Part shown: in pieces, positions 25,092-33,197 of the stretch
How positions within the stretch are numbered: the stretch's first letter is position 1
Layout of the letters: each line of letters begins with the position of its first letter
Assembly: GCF_041428715.1 (NCBI RefSeq)
Contig: NZ_CP155572.1
DNA from: Sporomusa malonica
GTDB lineage: Bacteria; Bacillota; Negativicutes; Sporomusales; Sporomusaceae
Reading direction: 5' to 3' (one strand)
DNA: 64,000 nt
The notes under the pieces: model-generated
The model's database searches: none
What the model was told of the DNA's origin: nothing
What the model saw: the letters and a program-made list of their open reading frames with translations, nothing else
Position numbers and translations under genes: made by a program

Positions 25092-25856
25092 CTAAACCTC
25101 CTCACCGAGGTAGGCCTCGATTACCCGTGGATTATTTTTAATTTCTTGTGGAGTTCCGTGTGCAATGATGCTGCCATAATCAAGTACATAGATCCGCTCA
25201 CAGACACCCATAACCAGGCTCATATCATGTTCAATCAGCAGGATTGTCAGGTTGAACTCCTTTTTTATCCAGCGGATCATTTCCATGAGCTGCTGCGTCT
25301 CTTGGGGATTCATCCCTGCTGCCGGTTCGTCTAGGAGCAGCAGTTTTGGTTGAGCTGCCAGTGCCCGGGCGATTTCCAGACGGCGCTGTTCACCATAAGG
25401 TAAGTTTTTGGCAATCTCATCTTTTTTATCTGCCAGTTGGAAGATTTCCAGAAAGCGAATGGCCTTCTCTTCAATTTCAGCTTCTTCAGAATGATAGCCG
25501 CCCACCCGGAAGAAGGATTCAAGCAAGCCGTATTTCACGTGAAAGTGATACGCAATTTTAACATTGTCAAGCACTGTAAGGTCGGCAAACAAGCGGATAT
25601 TCTGGAATGTACGGGCAATACCGCGCTGAGTAATCTGGTAGGGTTTGAGGCCGACGACGCTTGTGCCGTCAAACTCAATTTGACCTTCAGTAGGCTCATA
25701 TACACCGGTTAAAAGGTTGAATGCCGTGGTTTTACCGGCGCCGTTCGGACCGATAAGACCAACCAGCTCGCCAGGAGCAATGTCAATTTCGAAATTCGAG
25801 ACCGCCCTAAGGCCGCCAAAGACTTTCGATAGCTTAGTTGCCTTGAGTAGAGCCAT
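25092..25856 (-). CDS. livG: Branched-chain amino acid ABC transporter ATP-binding protein LivG
   Basis: 254 aa: Walker A GPNGAGKTTAF, signature LPYGEQRRLEIARAL, Walker B LLLLDEPAAGMNPQE, LIEHDMSLVMGVCERIYVLDYG. The RTFQNIRLFADLTVLDNV segment is typical of LivG. The start ATG 25856 (AGGAGG) overlaps the livM 3' end by 23 nt, implying coupled translation. Confidence 0.94.
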   Translation of the reverse strand: MALLKATKLSKVFGGLRAVSNFEIDIAPGELVGLIGPNGAGKTTAFNLLTGVYEPTEGQIEFDGTSVVGLKPYQITQRGIARTFQNIRLFADLTVLDNVKIAYHFHVKYGLLESFFRVGGYHSEEAEIEEKAIRFLEIFQLADKKDEIAKNLPYGEQRRLEIARALAAQPKLLLLDEPAAGMNPQETQQLMEMIRWIKKEFNLTILLIEHDMSLVMGVCERIYVLDYGSIIAHGTPQEIKNNPRVIEAYLGEEV

Positions 25857-26802
25857 GTTTCTTACCTCCTGTCAAGCGGCCTAACATCTTCAGGCTTAAT
25901 TCTTTATTGCCAAACAAGCCCTGCGGCCGGTACAACATCAAAACGATAAGCATTAGCGAGTAGATAATCATTCGCCACTCGGGATAGCCAGCCAGTGCCG
26001 CTGACACAAAGGTCAGTAAAACAGCTGCCGTGATGCTGCCAGAGATACTGCCGAGGCCCCCTAATACCACCATGGTCAAGATGTCGAATGACTTCATGAA
26101 AGTAAATGATGCGGGATGGGCTATATAAAAGTAGTGGGAAAACAGCGAACCGGCTACACCGGCGAAAGCCGCCCCGATAGTGAAGGCCAACACCTTATAT
26201 TTTGTTGTATCAACCCCCATAGCTTCGGCGGCAATTTCGTTTTCACGAATAGAAATACACGCCCGGCCATGTGTTGAGTCAATAAAATTTTTAATAGCAA
26301 ACACGGTAAACACCGTGATCGCAAACACCCAAGTAAAGTCAGTAAAGCGGGGAATACCCATAAACCCGGACGCACCGCCGACATAGGGAATGTTTAAAAT
26401 ACAAATCCGGATTATCTCGCCAAGCCCCAAAGTCGCAATGGCCAGATAATCGCCATTTAACCGCAAAGTCGGAAGGCCGATCGCAAAACCCAAAGACCCG
26501 GCAGCAAGCGCGCCGCCAAGAATAGCAGCAATAAACGGCAGCTGCATCTTGACCGTAAGCACGGCGCTTACATACGCACCGACAGCCATAAAGCCGGCAT
26601 GACCAATAGAGAACTGGCCGGTAAAACCGTTAATAAGATTAAGGCTGACTGCCAGAATAATATTAATACCAATTAGGATAATGTTAAGCTGCCAGAAGGG
26701 GCCGATCACTTCGGCTAATATTAGGCCTTGAATAGTGGCGTAAGCTACTATACAGGCCACTATCCCCATAATATCTGTTTTAGTTTTTCCTCGTAAACTC
26801 AT
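25834..26802 (-). CDS. livM: Branched-chain amino acid ABC transporter permease LivM
   Basis: 322 aa with about 8-10 hydrophobic helices. NLINGFTGQFSIGHAGFMAVGAY, LRLNGDYLAIATLGLGEIIRI, RENEIAAEAMGVDTTKYKVLAFTIGAAFAG and VVLGGLGSISGSITAAVLL are standard LivM motifs. It forms the membrane channel with LivH. 11 nt separate it from livH. Confidence 0.94.
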   Translation of the reverse strand: MSLRGKTKTDIMGIVACIVAYATIQGLILAEVIGPFWQLNIILIGINIILAVSLNLINGFTGQFSIGHAGFMAVGAYVSAVLTVKMQLPFIAAILGGALAAGSLGFAIGLPTLRLNGDYLAIATLGLGEIIRICILNIPYVGGASGFMGIPRFTDFTWVFAITVFTVFAIKNFIDSTHGRACISIRENEIAAEAMGVDTTKYKVLAFTIGAAFAGVAGSLFSHYFYIAHPASFTFMKSFDILTMVVLGGLGSISGSITAAVLLTFVSAALAGYPEWRMIIYSLMLIVLMLYRPQGLFGNKELSLKMLGRLTGGKKHGSTQGN

Positions 26803-26812
26803 GGCCTGTCAC

Positions 26813-27709
26813 CTACACTTTCTCCCGGATATTTTTACCCAAGAGACCAGTCGGTCTCCACAGCAAGATAATAATCAGTATCCCAAACGCTACTGCATCC
26901 CGGAAGGTTGAAGACCAGAAACCGCTGACTAACGCTTCAATGACTCCCAAAATAGTGCCGCCAAGCATGGCGCCGGGAATGCTGCCGATACCGCCTAGTA
27001 CTGCAGCAACGAAGGCTTTGAGTCCTGGCATAATCCCCATCAGTGGGTCAATAGAGTTATAATAAACGCCAACAAGCACGCCGGCTGCGGCAGCCAGTGC
27101 TGATCCAATACCAAAGGTAAAGGAGATTACCCGGTCAACGTCAATACCCATAAGCCGGGCAGCATCTGTATCAAATGATACAGCACGCATAGCTTTGCCG
27201 ATTTTGGTTTGGTGTACGACATAGGTCAGAATGACCATTAATAGCAGAGATACCACTAAGATAACAACTTGCTGGCTGTTAATCACCAGACCCCAGACAT
27301 TATACACCTCGGCATTAAAAACCGCCGGAAAGGTACGCGGCTGAGGTGAAACCAACAGCATTCCGCCGTACTCTAAGAACAACGATACACCGATAGCCGT
27401 AATTAAGATAGCAATTTTGGGTGCGTTTCTCAGGGGACGATAGGCTGCTTTTTCGATAGCCATACCAATAGCAGCGGCAGCGGCCATAGAAAAAATCAAC
27501 GCCGGAATAAACGAAAACTTAAATACCGATGTGGCAAAAAACCCTGCATAAGCGCCCACCATGTAAATGTCGCCATGGGCGAAATTGATCAGCCTGATTA
27601 TACCGTAAACCATGGTATAACCCAGCGCAATGAGCGCATAAATGCTGCCCAGGGAAATACCATTAATTAATTGTTGTCCTAGCTGTACGATTAAGCTTGA
27701 GGAATCCAA
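26813..27709 (-). CDS. livH: Branched-chain amino acid ABC transporter permease LivH
   Basis: 298 aa; QLINGISLGSIYALIALGYTMVYGIIRLINFAHGD is the LivH opening signature, with DAARLMGIDVDRVISFTFGIGSALAAAAG and VLGGIGSIPGAMLGG later. TTG 27709 is taken as start because GGGGAG lies 6 nt upstream; an ATG at 27733 adds eight poor residues. It lies about 110 nt after the livJ-like binding-protein gene, separated by a hairpin. Confidence 0.92.
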   Translation of the reverse strand: MDSSSLIVQLGQQLINGISLGSIYALIALGYTMVYGIIRLINFAHGDIYMVGAYAGFFATSVFKFSFIPALIFSMAAAAAIGMAIEKAAYRPLRNAPKIAILITAIGVSLFLEYGGMLLVSPQPRTFPAVFNAEVYNVWGLVINSQQVVILVVSLLLMVILTYVVHQTKIGKAMRAVSFDTDAARLMGIDVDRVISFTFGIGSALAAAAGVLVGVYYNSIDPLMGIMPGLKAFVAAVLGGIGSIPGAMLGGTILGVIEALVSGFWSSTFRDAVAFGILIIILLWRPTGLLGKNIREKV

Positions 27710-27771
27710 TGCGCTCTCCCCTCTCCATTTCAAAAAATATTATTATATGTTGAAGGGCCGGTTGGTCCGGA

Positions 27772-27797
27772 TGGCCGGGATATGATTATCCCGGCCA
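27772..27797 (-). terminator. Intercistronic hairpin between binding-protein gene and livH
   Basis: TGGCCGGGATA pairs with TATCCCGGCCA (27772-27782 with 27787-27797), an 11-bp stem with a 4-nt loop and no T-tract. In this position it may give partial termination or protect the binding-protein mRNA, so that more binding protein than permease is made. This is inference. Confidence 0.7.
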
Positions 27798-27820
27798 CAG
27801 GGGACGCAACGCACCCTTAA

Positions 27821-28999
27821 TTAGGGATTTACCTTCTCTTTAAAGGTTTGCTTGCCGTCTTTCATTTCAATAATTACGGCACTCTTAACAGGGTCGTGGG
27901 TCGCATTAAAGGTAATTAAACCAGACACTGCCTGATAATCTTTAGTCTTGGCCAATTCATCCTTAATCTTGACAGGATCGGCACTGTTAGCCTTTTTCAT
28001 GGCTTCAATAACCATCATCGTGGCGTCATAGGATAATGCAGCAAATGCATCAGGAGTCTGGCCGTATTCTTTCTTATAGGCCTCAACAAAGGTTTTTACT
28101 GCCGGGCTGTTGTCGTCAGGCGAATAGTGGTTGCTGAAAAAAGTGTTATTTAACGCCTGAGCACCGCCAATCTCGGGCAATTTAGCTGAATCCCAGCCGT
28201 CGCCGCCCATAATAGGAACATTAAGGCCAAGCTCACGGGCTTGCTTAACAATCATGCCAACCTCTTGATAGTAGCCAGGTACAAATATTACGTCAGGATT
28301 TTGGGCTTTAATTTTGGTTAGTGTGGCTTTGAAATCAGTGTCTTTAGCTAAATAAGCTTCGTTAGACACAATTTTGCCGCCATTTTTTTCAAAGGTTTCT
28401 TTAAAGAACTGACCTAAGCCTTTGGCATAGTCACTGGAGTTATCAATATATAGAGCAGCCGTTTTGGCTTTCAGCGATTTTTGGGCAAACGATGCCATTA
28501 CCGATCCTTGGAACGGATCGATAAAGGCAGCACGGAAATTAAAATCACGAACCTTGCCAGTATTAGGATCAACAGTCACTTTAGGGTTAGAGGCTGTCGG
28601 GCTGATTGCAAGCACCTTGTTATCGGCATTAACTTGAGCCGCAGCAATAACACTAGAGGACGCAATCGGGGCAATAACTGCCACTACTTTATCTTGAGTT
28701 ACAAGTTTTTGCATTGCATTAGCAGCCTCAGCTGCTTCGCTCTTATTATCAGCAACAACCAGGGTAAGCTGCTTACCCAGCACGCCGCCTTTTGCATTGA
28801 CTTCTTTAATAGCTAGTTTAGCAGCATTTGTTGCCGACTGGCCAAAAGTAGCATTGCCGCCGGTCATCTCCAGGTTGGCACCAAGCTTGATTACATCTGC
28901 CTGCTGGCCGCCACTACCGCCGCAACCTGCAACAAGACCTGCAACCATGAGCATACTTACCATTACACTGACTAACTTAGTAAATCTTGTCTTCAACAT
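27821..28999 (-). CDS. Branched-chain amino acid ABC transporter substrate-binding lipoprotein (copy 1)
   Basis: 392 aa. An N-terminal signal ends in the lipobox MVAGLVAGCGGSGG, so the protein is anchored outside the membrane. IKLGANLEMTGGNATFGQSATNAAKLAIKEVNAKGGVLGKQL is the Peripla_BP_6 (LivJ) pattern. ATG 28999 (GGGAGGG upstream) replaces an in-frame ATG at 29014. It is strongly similar to copy 2 at 29349-30527 and is directly upstream of livH-M-G-F, so it is the primary binding protein of this system. Confidence 0.94.
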   Translation of the reverse strand: MLKTRFTKLVSVMVSMLMVAGLVAGCGGSGGQQADVIKLGANLEMTGGNATFGQSATNAAKLAIKEVNAKGGVLGKQLTLVVADNKSEAAEAANAMQKLVTQDKVVAVIAPIASSSVIAAAQVNADNKVLAISPTASNPKVTVDPNTGKVRDFNFRAAFIDPFQGSVMASFAQKSLKAKTAALYIDNSSDYAKGLGQFFKETFEKNGGKIVSNEAYLAKDTDFKATLTKIKAQNPDVIFVPGYYQEVGMIVKQARELGLNVPIMGGDGWDSAKLPEIGGAQALNNTFFSNHYSPDDNSPAVKTFVEAYKKEYGQTPDAFAALSYDATMMVIEAMKKANSADPVKIKDELAKTKDYQAVSGLITFNATHDPVKSAVIIEMKDGKQTFKEKVNP

Positions 29000-29195
29000 G
29001 GTTTTCCCTCCCAAATAGTAAAAGTGGATACATGTGGTTCAAAACAGTATGTACAGAGTATCGCCCCGCCATGCATTGAGGCCAACCATCAAACAGACCC
29101 CCAGCCCCCAACTGTTGCTAGCACTCGTGTCCACTAACAACAAATACTTGTGTCTCATACAGTGTAATTATAGGGTCCTTGTCCATCTCTGTCAA
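29000..29195 (-). promoter_or_regulatory. Promoter and long leader of binding-protein copy 1
   Basis: TTGACA (29190-29195), 17 nt, TATAAT (29167-29172). The roughly 160-nt leader contains the dyad ACACAAGTATTTGTTG (29138-29153) starting 13 nt after the -10 box, and GGGGCGATAC (29058-29067). Both elements recur at similar spacing upstream of copy 2. No terminator-like structure is seen in the leader, so a transcription-factor operator is more likely than a riboswitch. Confidence 0.7.
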
Positions 29196-29260
29196 TACTT
29201 CCACCACAGTACATCTTACCTTTTGTCCATTTGGGAGATACATTGATGTGTTCTGTCTTA

Positions 29261-29293
29261 GTAAAAAGGGATAAGGCTTTTTGCCTTACCCCT
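29261..29293 (-). terminator. Terminator after binding-protein copy 2
   Basis: On the minus strand AAGGGGTAAGGC pairs with GCCTTATCCCTT around AAAAA, followed by T residues. It ends transcription of the copy-2 gene before the promoter of copy 1. Confidence 0.85.
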
Positions 29294-29348
29294 TGCACGT
29301 CATTGTACGCCGGTAATATTTACTTCACTCTATCCACTTATCTTGCTA

Positions 29349-30527
29349 TTAGGGATTAATTTTTTCCTTAAATACCTGTTTGCCATCTTTCATTTCAATT
29401 ACGACCGCACTCTTAACAGGGTTGTGGTTAGCGTCCAGGGTCAGGATGCCGGTGCTTACTTGCAGATTCTTGGTTTGTTCCAGAGCATCGCGGATTTTAG
29501 CAGGATCTGCGCTGCCGGCACGTTTGATCGCGTCAATAATCATAATACCTGAGTCATAGCCAAGAGCGGCCAAAGCACTAGGTTCTTGGCCATATTCTTT
29601 TTTATAGGCCTCAACAAATTTCACAATATTAGGGTCTTTATCCTGCGAGGAATAGTGATTGCTGAAGAATCCGTTGTTAAGCGGAGCAGCACCGGCGATG
29701 TCCACCAGCTTGCTGTCATCCCAGCCATCAGTGCCTAACAGGGGTATGTTGATTCCAAGTTCACGGGCTTGTTTTACGATTTTGCCTACTTCTTCATAAT
29801 AAGCAGGGATAAAGATTACTTCAGGATTAGTGGCCTTAATCTTGGTCAGGGTAGCTTTAAAGTCTGTGTCTTTCTGCAGGAAGCTTTCTTTAGCTACAAC
29901 CTTGCCACCGGCTTGAGTAAAGGAAGCCTCAAAAACGTCAGCCAAACCTTTGGAATAGTCAGAACTGTTATCGATATAAATAGCAGCTGTTTTGGCTTTA
30001 ACCGACTTGCTAGCAAAATCAGCCATTACCTTGCCTTGGAAAGGATCGATAAAGCAGGCGCGGAAAGCATAAGGCCGTACTTTACCATTATCAACAGTTA
30101 CTTTAGGGTTAGTAGCGGTAGCAGTAAGTACCGGTACTTTATTATCTTGGGCTATTTGCAGGGTAGCCAGTACGTTAGAGCTGGATACCGGTCCTAGTAC
30201 AGCAACAACTTTGTCTTGGGTAATCAGCTTGGTGATTGCATTAGCGGCTTCAGCTGGTTCAGATTTGTTGTCAGCTACAATAAATGTAAGCTGCTTACCA
30301 AGTACTCCACCTGCGGCATTGGCCTCTTTGAATGCTAACTTAATGCCATTAGCAGTTTGATTACCAAAGTTGGCAATACCACCGGTCATTTCATAGTTAC
30401 CGCCGATTTTAATATCTTTGGATTCAGCAGGTTTTGATGACGTCGAACCGCCGCAACCTGCCACCAGACCGGCCAGCATAGTGAGCGCTACTGCTAAACT
30501 GATAAAGGTTAACCACTTTTTAGTCAC
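29349..30527 (-). CDS. Branched-chain amino acid ABC transporter substrate-binding lipoprotein (copy 2)
   Basis: 392 aa, a close paralogue of the neighbouring copy 1: lipobox LAGLVAGCGGS, IKIGGNYEMTGGIANFGNQTANGIKLAFKEANAAGGVLGKQL, and the same C-terminal VKSAVVIEMKDGKQ-FKEK ending. GTG 30527 is preferred (AGGGA 7 nt upstream) over ATG 30551. It has its own promoter and terminator, so it is independently expressed. The two proteins probably differ in ligand preference; this cannot be read from sequence. Confidence 0.94.
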   Translation of the reverse strand: MTKKWLTFISLAVALTMLAGLVAGCGGSTSSKPAESKDIKIGGNYEMTGGIANFGNQTANGIKLAFKEANAAGGVLGKQLTFIVADNKSEPAEAANAITKLITQDKVVAVLGPVSSSNVLATLQIAQDNKVPVLTATATNPKVTVDNGKVRPYAFRACFIDPFQGKVMADFASKSVKAKTAAIYIDNSSDYSKGLADVFEASFTQAGGKVVAKESFLQKDTDFKATLTKIKATNPEVIFIPAYYEEVGKIVKQARELGINIPLLGTDGWDDSKLVDIAGAAPLNNGFFSNHYSSQDKDPNIVKFVEAYKKEYGQEPSALAALGYDSGIMIIDAIKRAGSADPAKIRDALEQTKNLQVSTGILTLDANHNPVKSAVVIEMKDGKQVFKEKINP

Positions 30528-30764
30528 TGTACATTCCCTCTTTTCTCCCAATTATTCATTCTCTTTATACACACAAGCAATGAGGCTAACAGCTGTCTGG
30601 GTCTCTGTTACATATAACGGAATAGTATTATGTATCGCCCCAACCAACTCCTTCCGGATTACAATGAGTTTGACTGCTGTGCAAACCACATGTACTTCAG
30701 CCACAGATATTTGTGTGCATTTGTCTATGGATATTATTATATTGGCAGCAATCTGACCTGTCAA
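30528..30764 (-). promoter_or_regulatory. Promoter and long leader of binding-protein copy 2
   Basis: TTGACA (30759-30764), 17 nt, TATAAT (30736-30741). The roughly 200-nt leader carries the near-perfect dyad CCACAGATATTTGTGTG (plus-strand reading, 30701-30717) and GGGGCGATAC (30632-30641), the same pair seen before copy 1. The leader lacks a terminator. The rest of the 350-bp gap holds the glutamate-synthase terminator. Confidence 0.7.
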
Positions 30765-30824
30765 TACGTTTTTTTTGGTACGTGTAATTTTGATGTTTCC
30801 ACGAAAAAGATTTTAGTTCCCGGC

Positions 30825-30865
30825 AAAAAAACATCTCTGCCAGTTGTCCTGCTGGCAGAGATGTT
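30825..30865 (-). terminator. Terminator of the glutamate synthase operon
   Basis: A 14-bp stem AACATCTCTGCCAG/CTGGCAGAGATGTT (30830-30843 with 30852-30865) with T residues on both sides; it may work in both directions. Confidence 0.92.
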
Positions 30866-30875
30866 TTTTTTGGTG

Positions 30876-33185
30876 TTACCGGTAAAACTTAATAGGCTCA
30901 GCGTTTGTATCCATACTCCAGATGCCACAGGGGCAAATGCCGCTACAGATACCGCAGCCAATACATTTATTCGGGTCTGATGCGTATTCGGCGCCGGTTG
31001 CGCCGATTGTACGGGTAATGGCATTCTCAGGGCAAGACTTCAGACACATATGGCAATCACGGCACGTACCACAGCTGATACAGCGGGTATAGTCATTGTT
31101 TGCTTCAGGTAAATCACAGCTATGACATTTTTTGAAATAAGCTGTACTCATGCGCCCTGCCGGAATCTTTGTTTTCTGGTTAGCCGCATAGCTGCTGCTG
31201 TTTAGATATGCATGAGCAGCAAGCGCTGCTTCACGCCCAGCCCCGATGGCATCAACCAGTCGGCCAGGACGGATGGTGTCGCCAGCTGTAAAGATACCAG
31301 GGGCTACACTAAAGTCGCCAGCCGGCTTCAAACAGCCGCGGTCAAACTCAATTCCATCAGCGATAAAGCCGAGGTCAGGCGATTCACCAATAGAGATGAT
31401 GATTGTATCACCTTTAATAAGCTGACCCTCTTGGGTAATAATGCCTTCTGCCGTAATCTCTTTGGTAGTCACTGGCCAGAGTATTTCACCACCCAAGTTT
31501 TTAACATGTGCCAGTTCGTGCTCAAAGGCTGCCGGGCGCTGCACGTCGATACAGGTTACCTGCTCGGCCCCCAGGCCGTAAGCACCCACGGCCACATCCA
31601 TACCTGAGTTGCCACAGCCGATAACAATGACCCGCTTGCCAATGGCAGGGCGTTCACCCCGGTTGATGGCTTTGAGGAAATCTAAACCTTTGACAAGCTG
31701 CTCATGGCCAGGCCAAGGAATTACTTTTGTTATATGGGCACCAGTGGCTACTACTACAGCATCATGGCTGTCTTTGATGGCAGCAAATTTTTCTTTATCA
31801 ACAGCAACGCCTGTTTTCAGGGTAACACCCATCTCAGCAATCCGCCTGATCTCGCGGGTGAGTGTTTCCTGCGGCAAGCGGGAACGGGGAATGACCTGCT
31901 CCATTTTGCCGCCAACCTTAGCGTCGGCTTCATATACTGTTACATCATGACCAAGCCGGGCTAACTGCCAGGCTGCCGTAAGACCGGCCGCACCGCCGCC
32001 GACAACTGCCACATGTTTACCTGTCTTTGCCTCAGCTTTAGGCAGTTCAGCCTCAGCCGAGTAGCTGCCCAGTCTGCCGATTTGGGCCGAGATATCAACT
32101 GTCTTCCGGGTACAGTCATCCATACAGAGGTTCGGACATACCGCACCACATACAGAACCGGGGAACGGTGTATATTCAAGCACCAAGCGGTAGGCCTCGT
32201 CGATCTTACCGTCCCGCAGCAAATTGAAGCGCTGTTGCGAGGGTATTGAGGCTGTGCAGTTAAATTCGCAAGGAGCACTGTATTTGGTGTTTTCCCAGAC
32301 AGGCACACGACGGCGGTATTCACCTGTGGCAATCGCACCAATAACCGCGAAATCATCATCACATACATCGCCAAAGATACTGCCAGGCACCCAGGTACCA
32401 GTCCGGAAAGAATTAAGATTGGTATTGGCCTTTTTGGGACGTTCATCATAGGAAAGCGGCACTACTTTCTGCCACTGGCTCCAGTCAGTCAGCTGATTAC
32501 GTATTTCAGTCCGGTCCACAGCAGTCAGGAAATCATCCATTTTGCCATCAAGATAAGCTATATCTTCGGCATTTAATGAAAGGATCTTAGTATCCTTTGC
32601 CGATATACCGCTGGCCTTGCCCCGGAAATAGACAATACCGCCAACCATACCGGTACAGGCACGGTCACCCAATACTGATTCAAACTTCTCACTATCATAG
32701 CCACACACGACAGCGATACCGCCGCCCATGAATTCAAAGGAAAAACTGCCGACATTTTTCAGCACCCAGAACTCTGGCGCGTCAAACAGCGGGTCATGCT
32801 TCATGAGTGAGCCTGAACGGGTTCCCGCCCGGCCACCAACATAGATCGAGCCTGCAGCTGCACAATGGGCGGTAGTATCACCACCATCGCCTTTAACAAC
32901 AATCCGGCCGCCAGCGTTAAGCCAGCCGACATCGGCGGAGGCTGAGCCTTCGACGATAATTTCGGTTCCAGGCAGGCACATAGAGCCCACACGCTGACCG
33001 GCATTTTTTACAAAAAATTTAAGTGTCTTACCTTCAGGATGCCAAAGCGGACCGCCAATATCATGCTGACCTGAGGCTTCGATATAAAACTCTGTCTCGC
33101 CCTCAGCCAACGCCGCATTTACGCTTTCTAAGAGGTCTTGCGTTGACATCCGGTTGTTGCCGTCAATGGTATTTATTTTAAACAT
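30876..33185 (-). CDS. gltD: Glutamate synthase subunit: GXGXG domain fused to GltD-type NAD(P)H oxidoreductase and 4Fe-4S domain
   Basis: 769 aa. Residues 1-230 are a GltB C-terminal GXGXG helix domain (GGRIVVKGDGGDTTAHCAAAGSIYVGG, GMVGGIVYFRG). The middle is a GltD-like dehydrogenase: Cys-rich linker CEFNCTASIP and CGAVCPNLCMDDCTRKTVD, then FAD fold VAVVGGGAAGLTAAWQLARLGHDV and a second nucleotide fold VIVIGCGNSGMDVAVGA. The C-terminus is a two-cluster ferredoxin (CISCGTCRDCHMCLKSCPENA, CIGCGICSGICPCG). It feeds electrons for glutamate formation from glutamine and 2-oxoglutarate. ATG 33185 has AGGAGG at good spacing, better than 33191. Confidence 0.9.
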   Translation of the reverse strand: MFKINTIDGNNRMSTQDLLESVNAALAEGETEFYIEASGQHDIGGPLWHPEGKTLKFFVKNAGQRVGSMCLPGTEIIVEGSASADVGWLNAGGRIVVKGDGGDTTAHCAAAGSIYVGGRAGTRSGSLMKHDPLFDAPEFWVLKNVGSFSFEFMGGGIAVVCGYDSEKFESVLGDRACTGMVGGIVYFRGKASGISAKDTKILSLNAEDIAYLDGKMDDFLTAVDRTEIRNQLTDWSQWQKVVPLSYDERPKKANTNLNSFRTGTWVPGSIFGDVCDDDFAVIGAIATGEYRRRVPVWENTKYSAPCEFNCTASIPSQQRFNLLRDGKIDEAYRLVLEYTPFPGSVCGAVCPNLCMDDCTRKTVDISAQIGRLGSYSAEAELPKAEAKTGKHVAVVGGGAAGLTAAWQLARLGHDVTVYEADAKVGGKMEQVIPRSRLPQETLTREIRRIAEMGVTLKTGVAVDKEKFAAIKDSHDAVVVATGAHITKVIPWPGHEQLVKGLDFLKAINRGERPAIGKRVIVIGCGNSGMDVAVGAYGLGAEQVTCIDVQRPAAFEHELAHVKNLGGEILWPVTTKEITAEGIITQEGQLIKGDTIIISIGESPDLGFIADGIEFDRGCLKPAGDFSVAPGIFTAGDTIRPGRLVDAIGAGREAALAAHAYLNSSSYAANQKTKIPAGRMSTAYFKKCHSCDLPEANNDYTRCISCGTCRDCHMCLKSCPENAITRTIGATGAEYASDPNKCIGCGICSGICPCGIWSMDTNAEPIKFYR

Positions 33186-33197
33186 GCGCATTTCCTC

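Noticed and set aside
25531..25546. parS-like sequence TATTTCACGTGAAAGT in livG
   Set aside because: Only the central 12 bases match; three of the flanking positions differ from parS, and it is in coding sequence.
29000..29166. Riboswitch in the leader of binding-protein copy 1
   Set aside because: No terminator or sequestering hairpin and no match to a class I recognise; an operator dyad is simpler.
30552..30764. 70-codon minus-strand open frame in the leader of binding-protein copy 2
   Set aside because: Its start lies inside the -35 box and no ribosome site precedes it; the region is better explained as promoter and leader.
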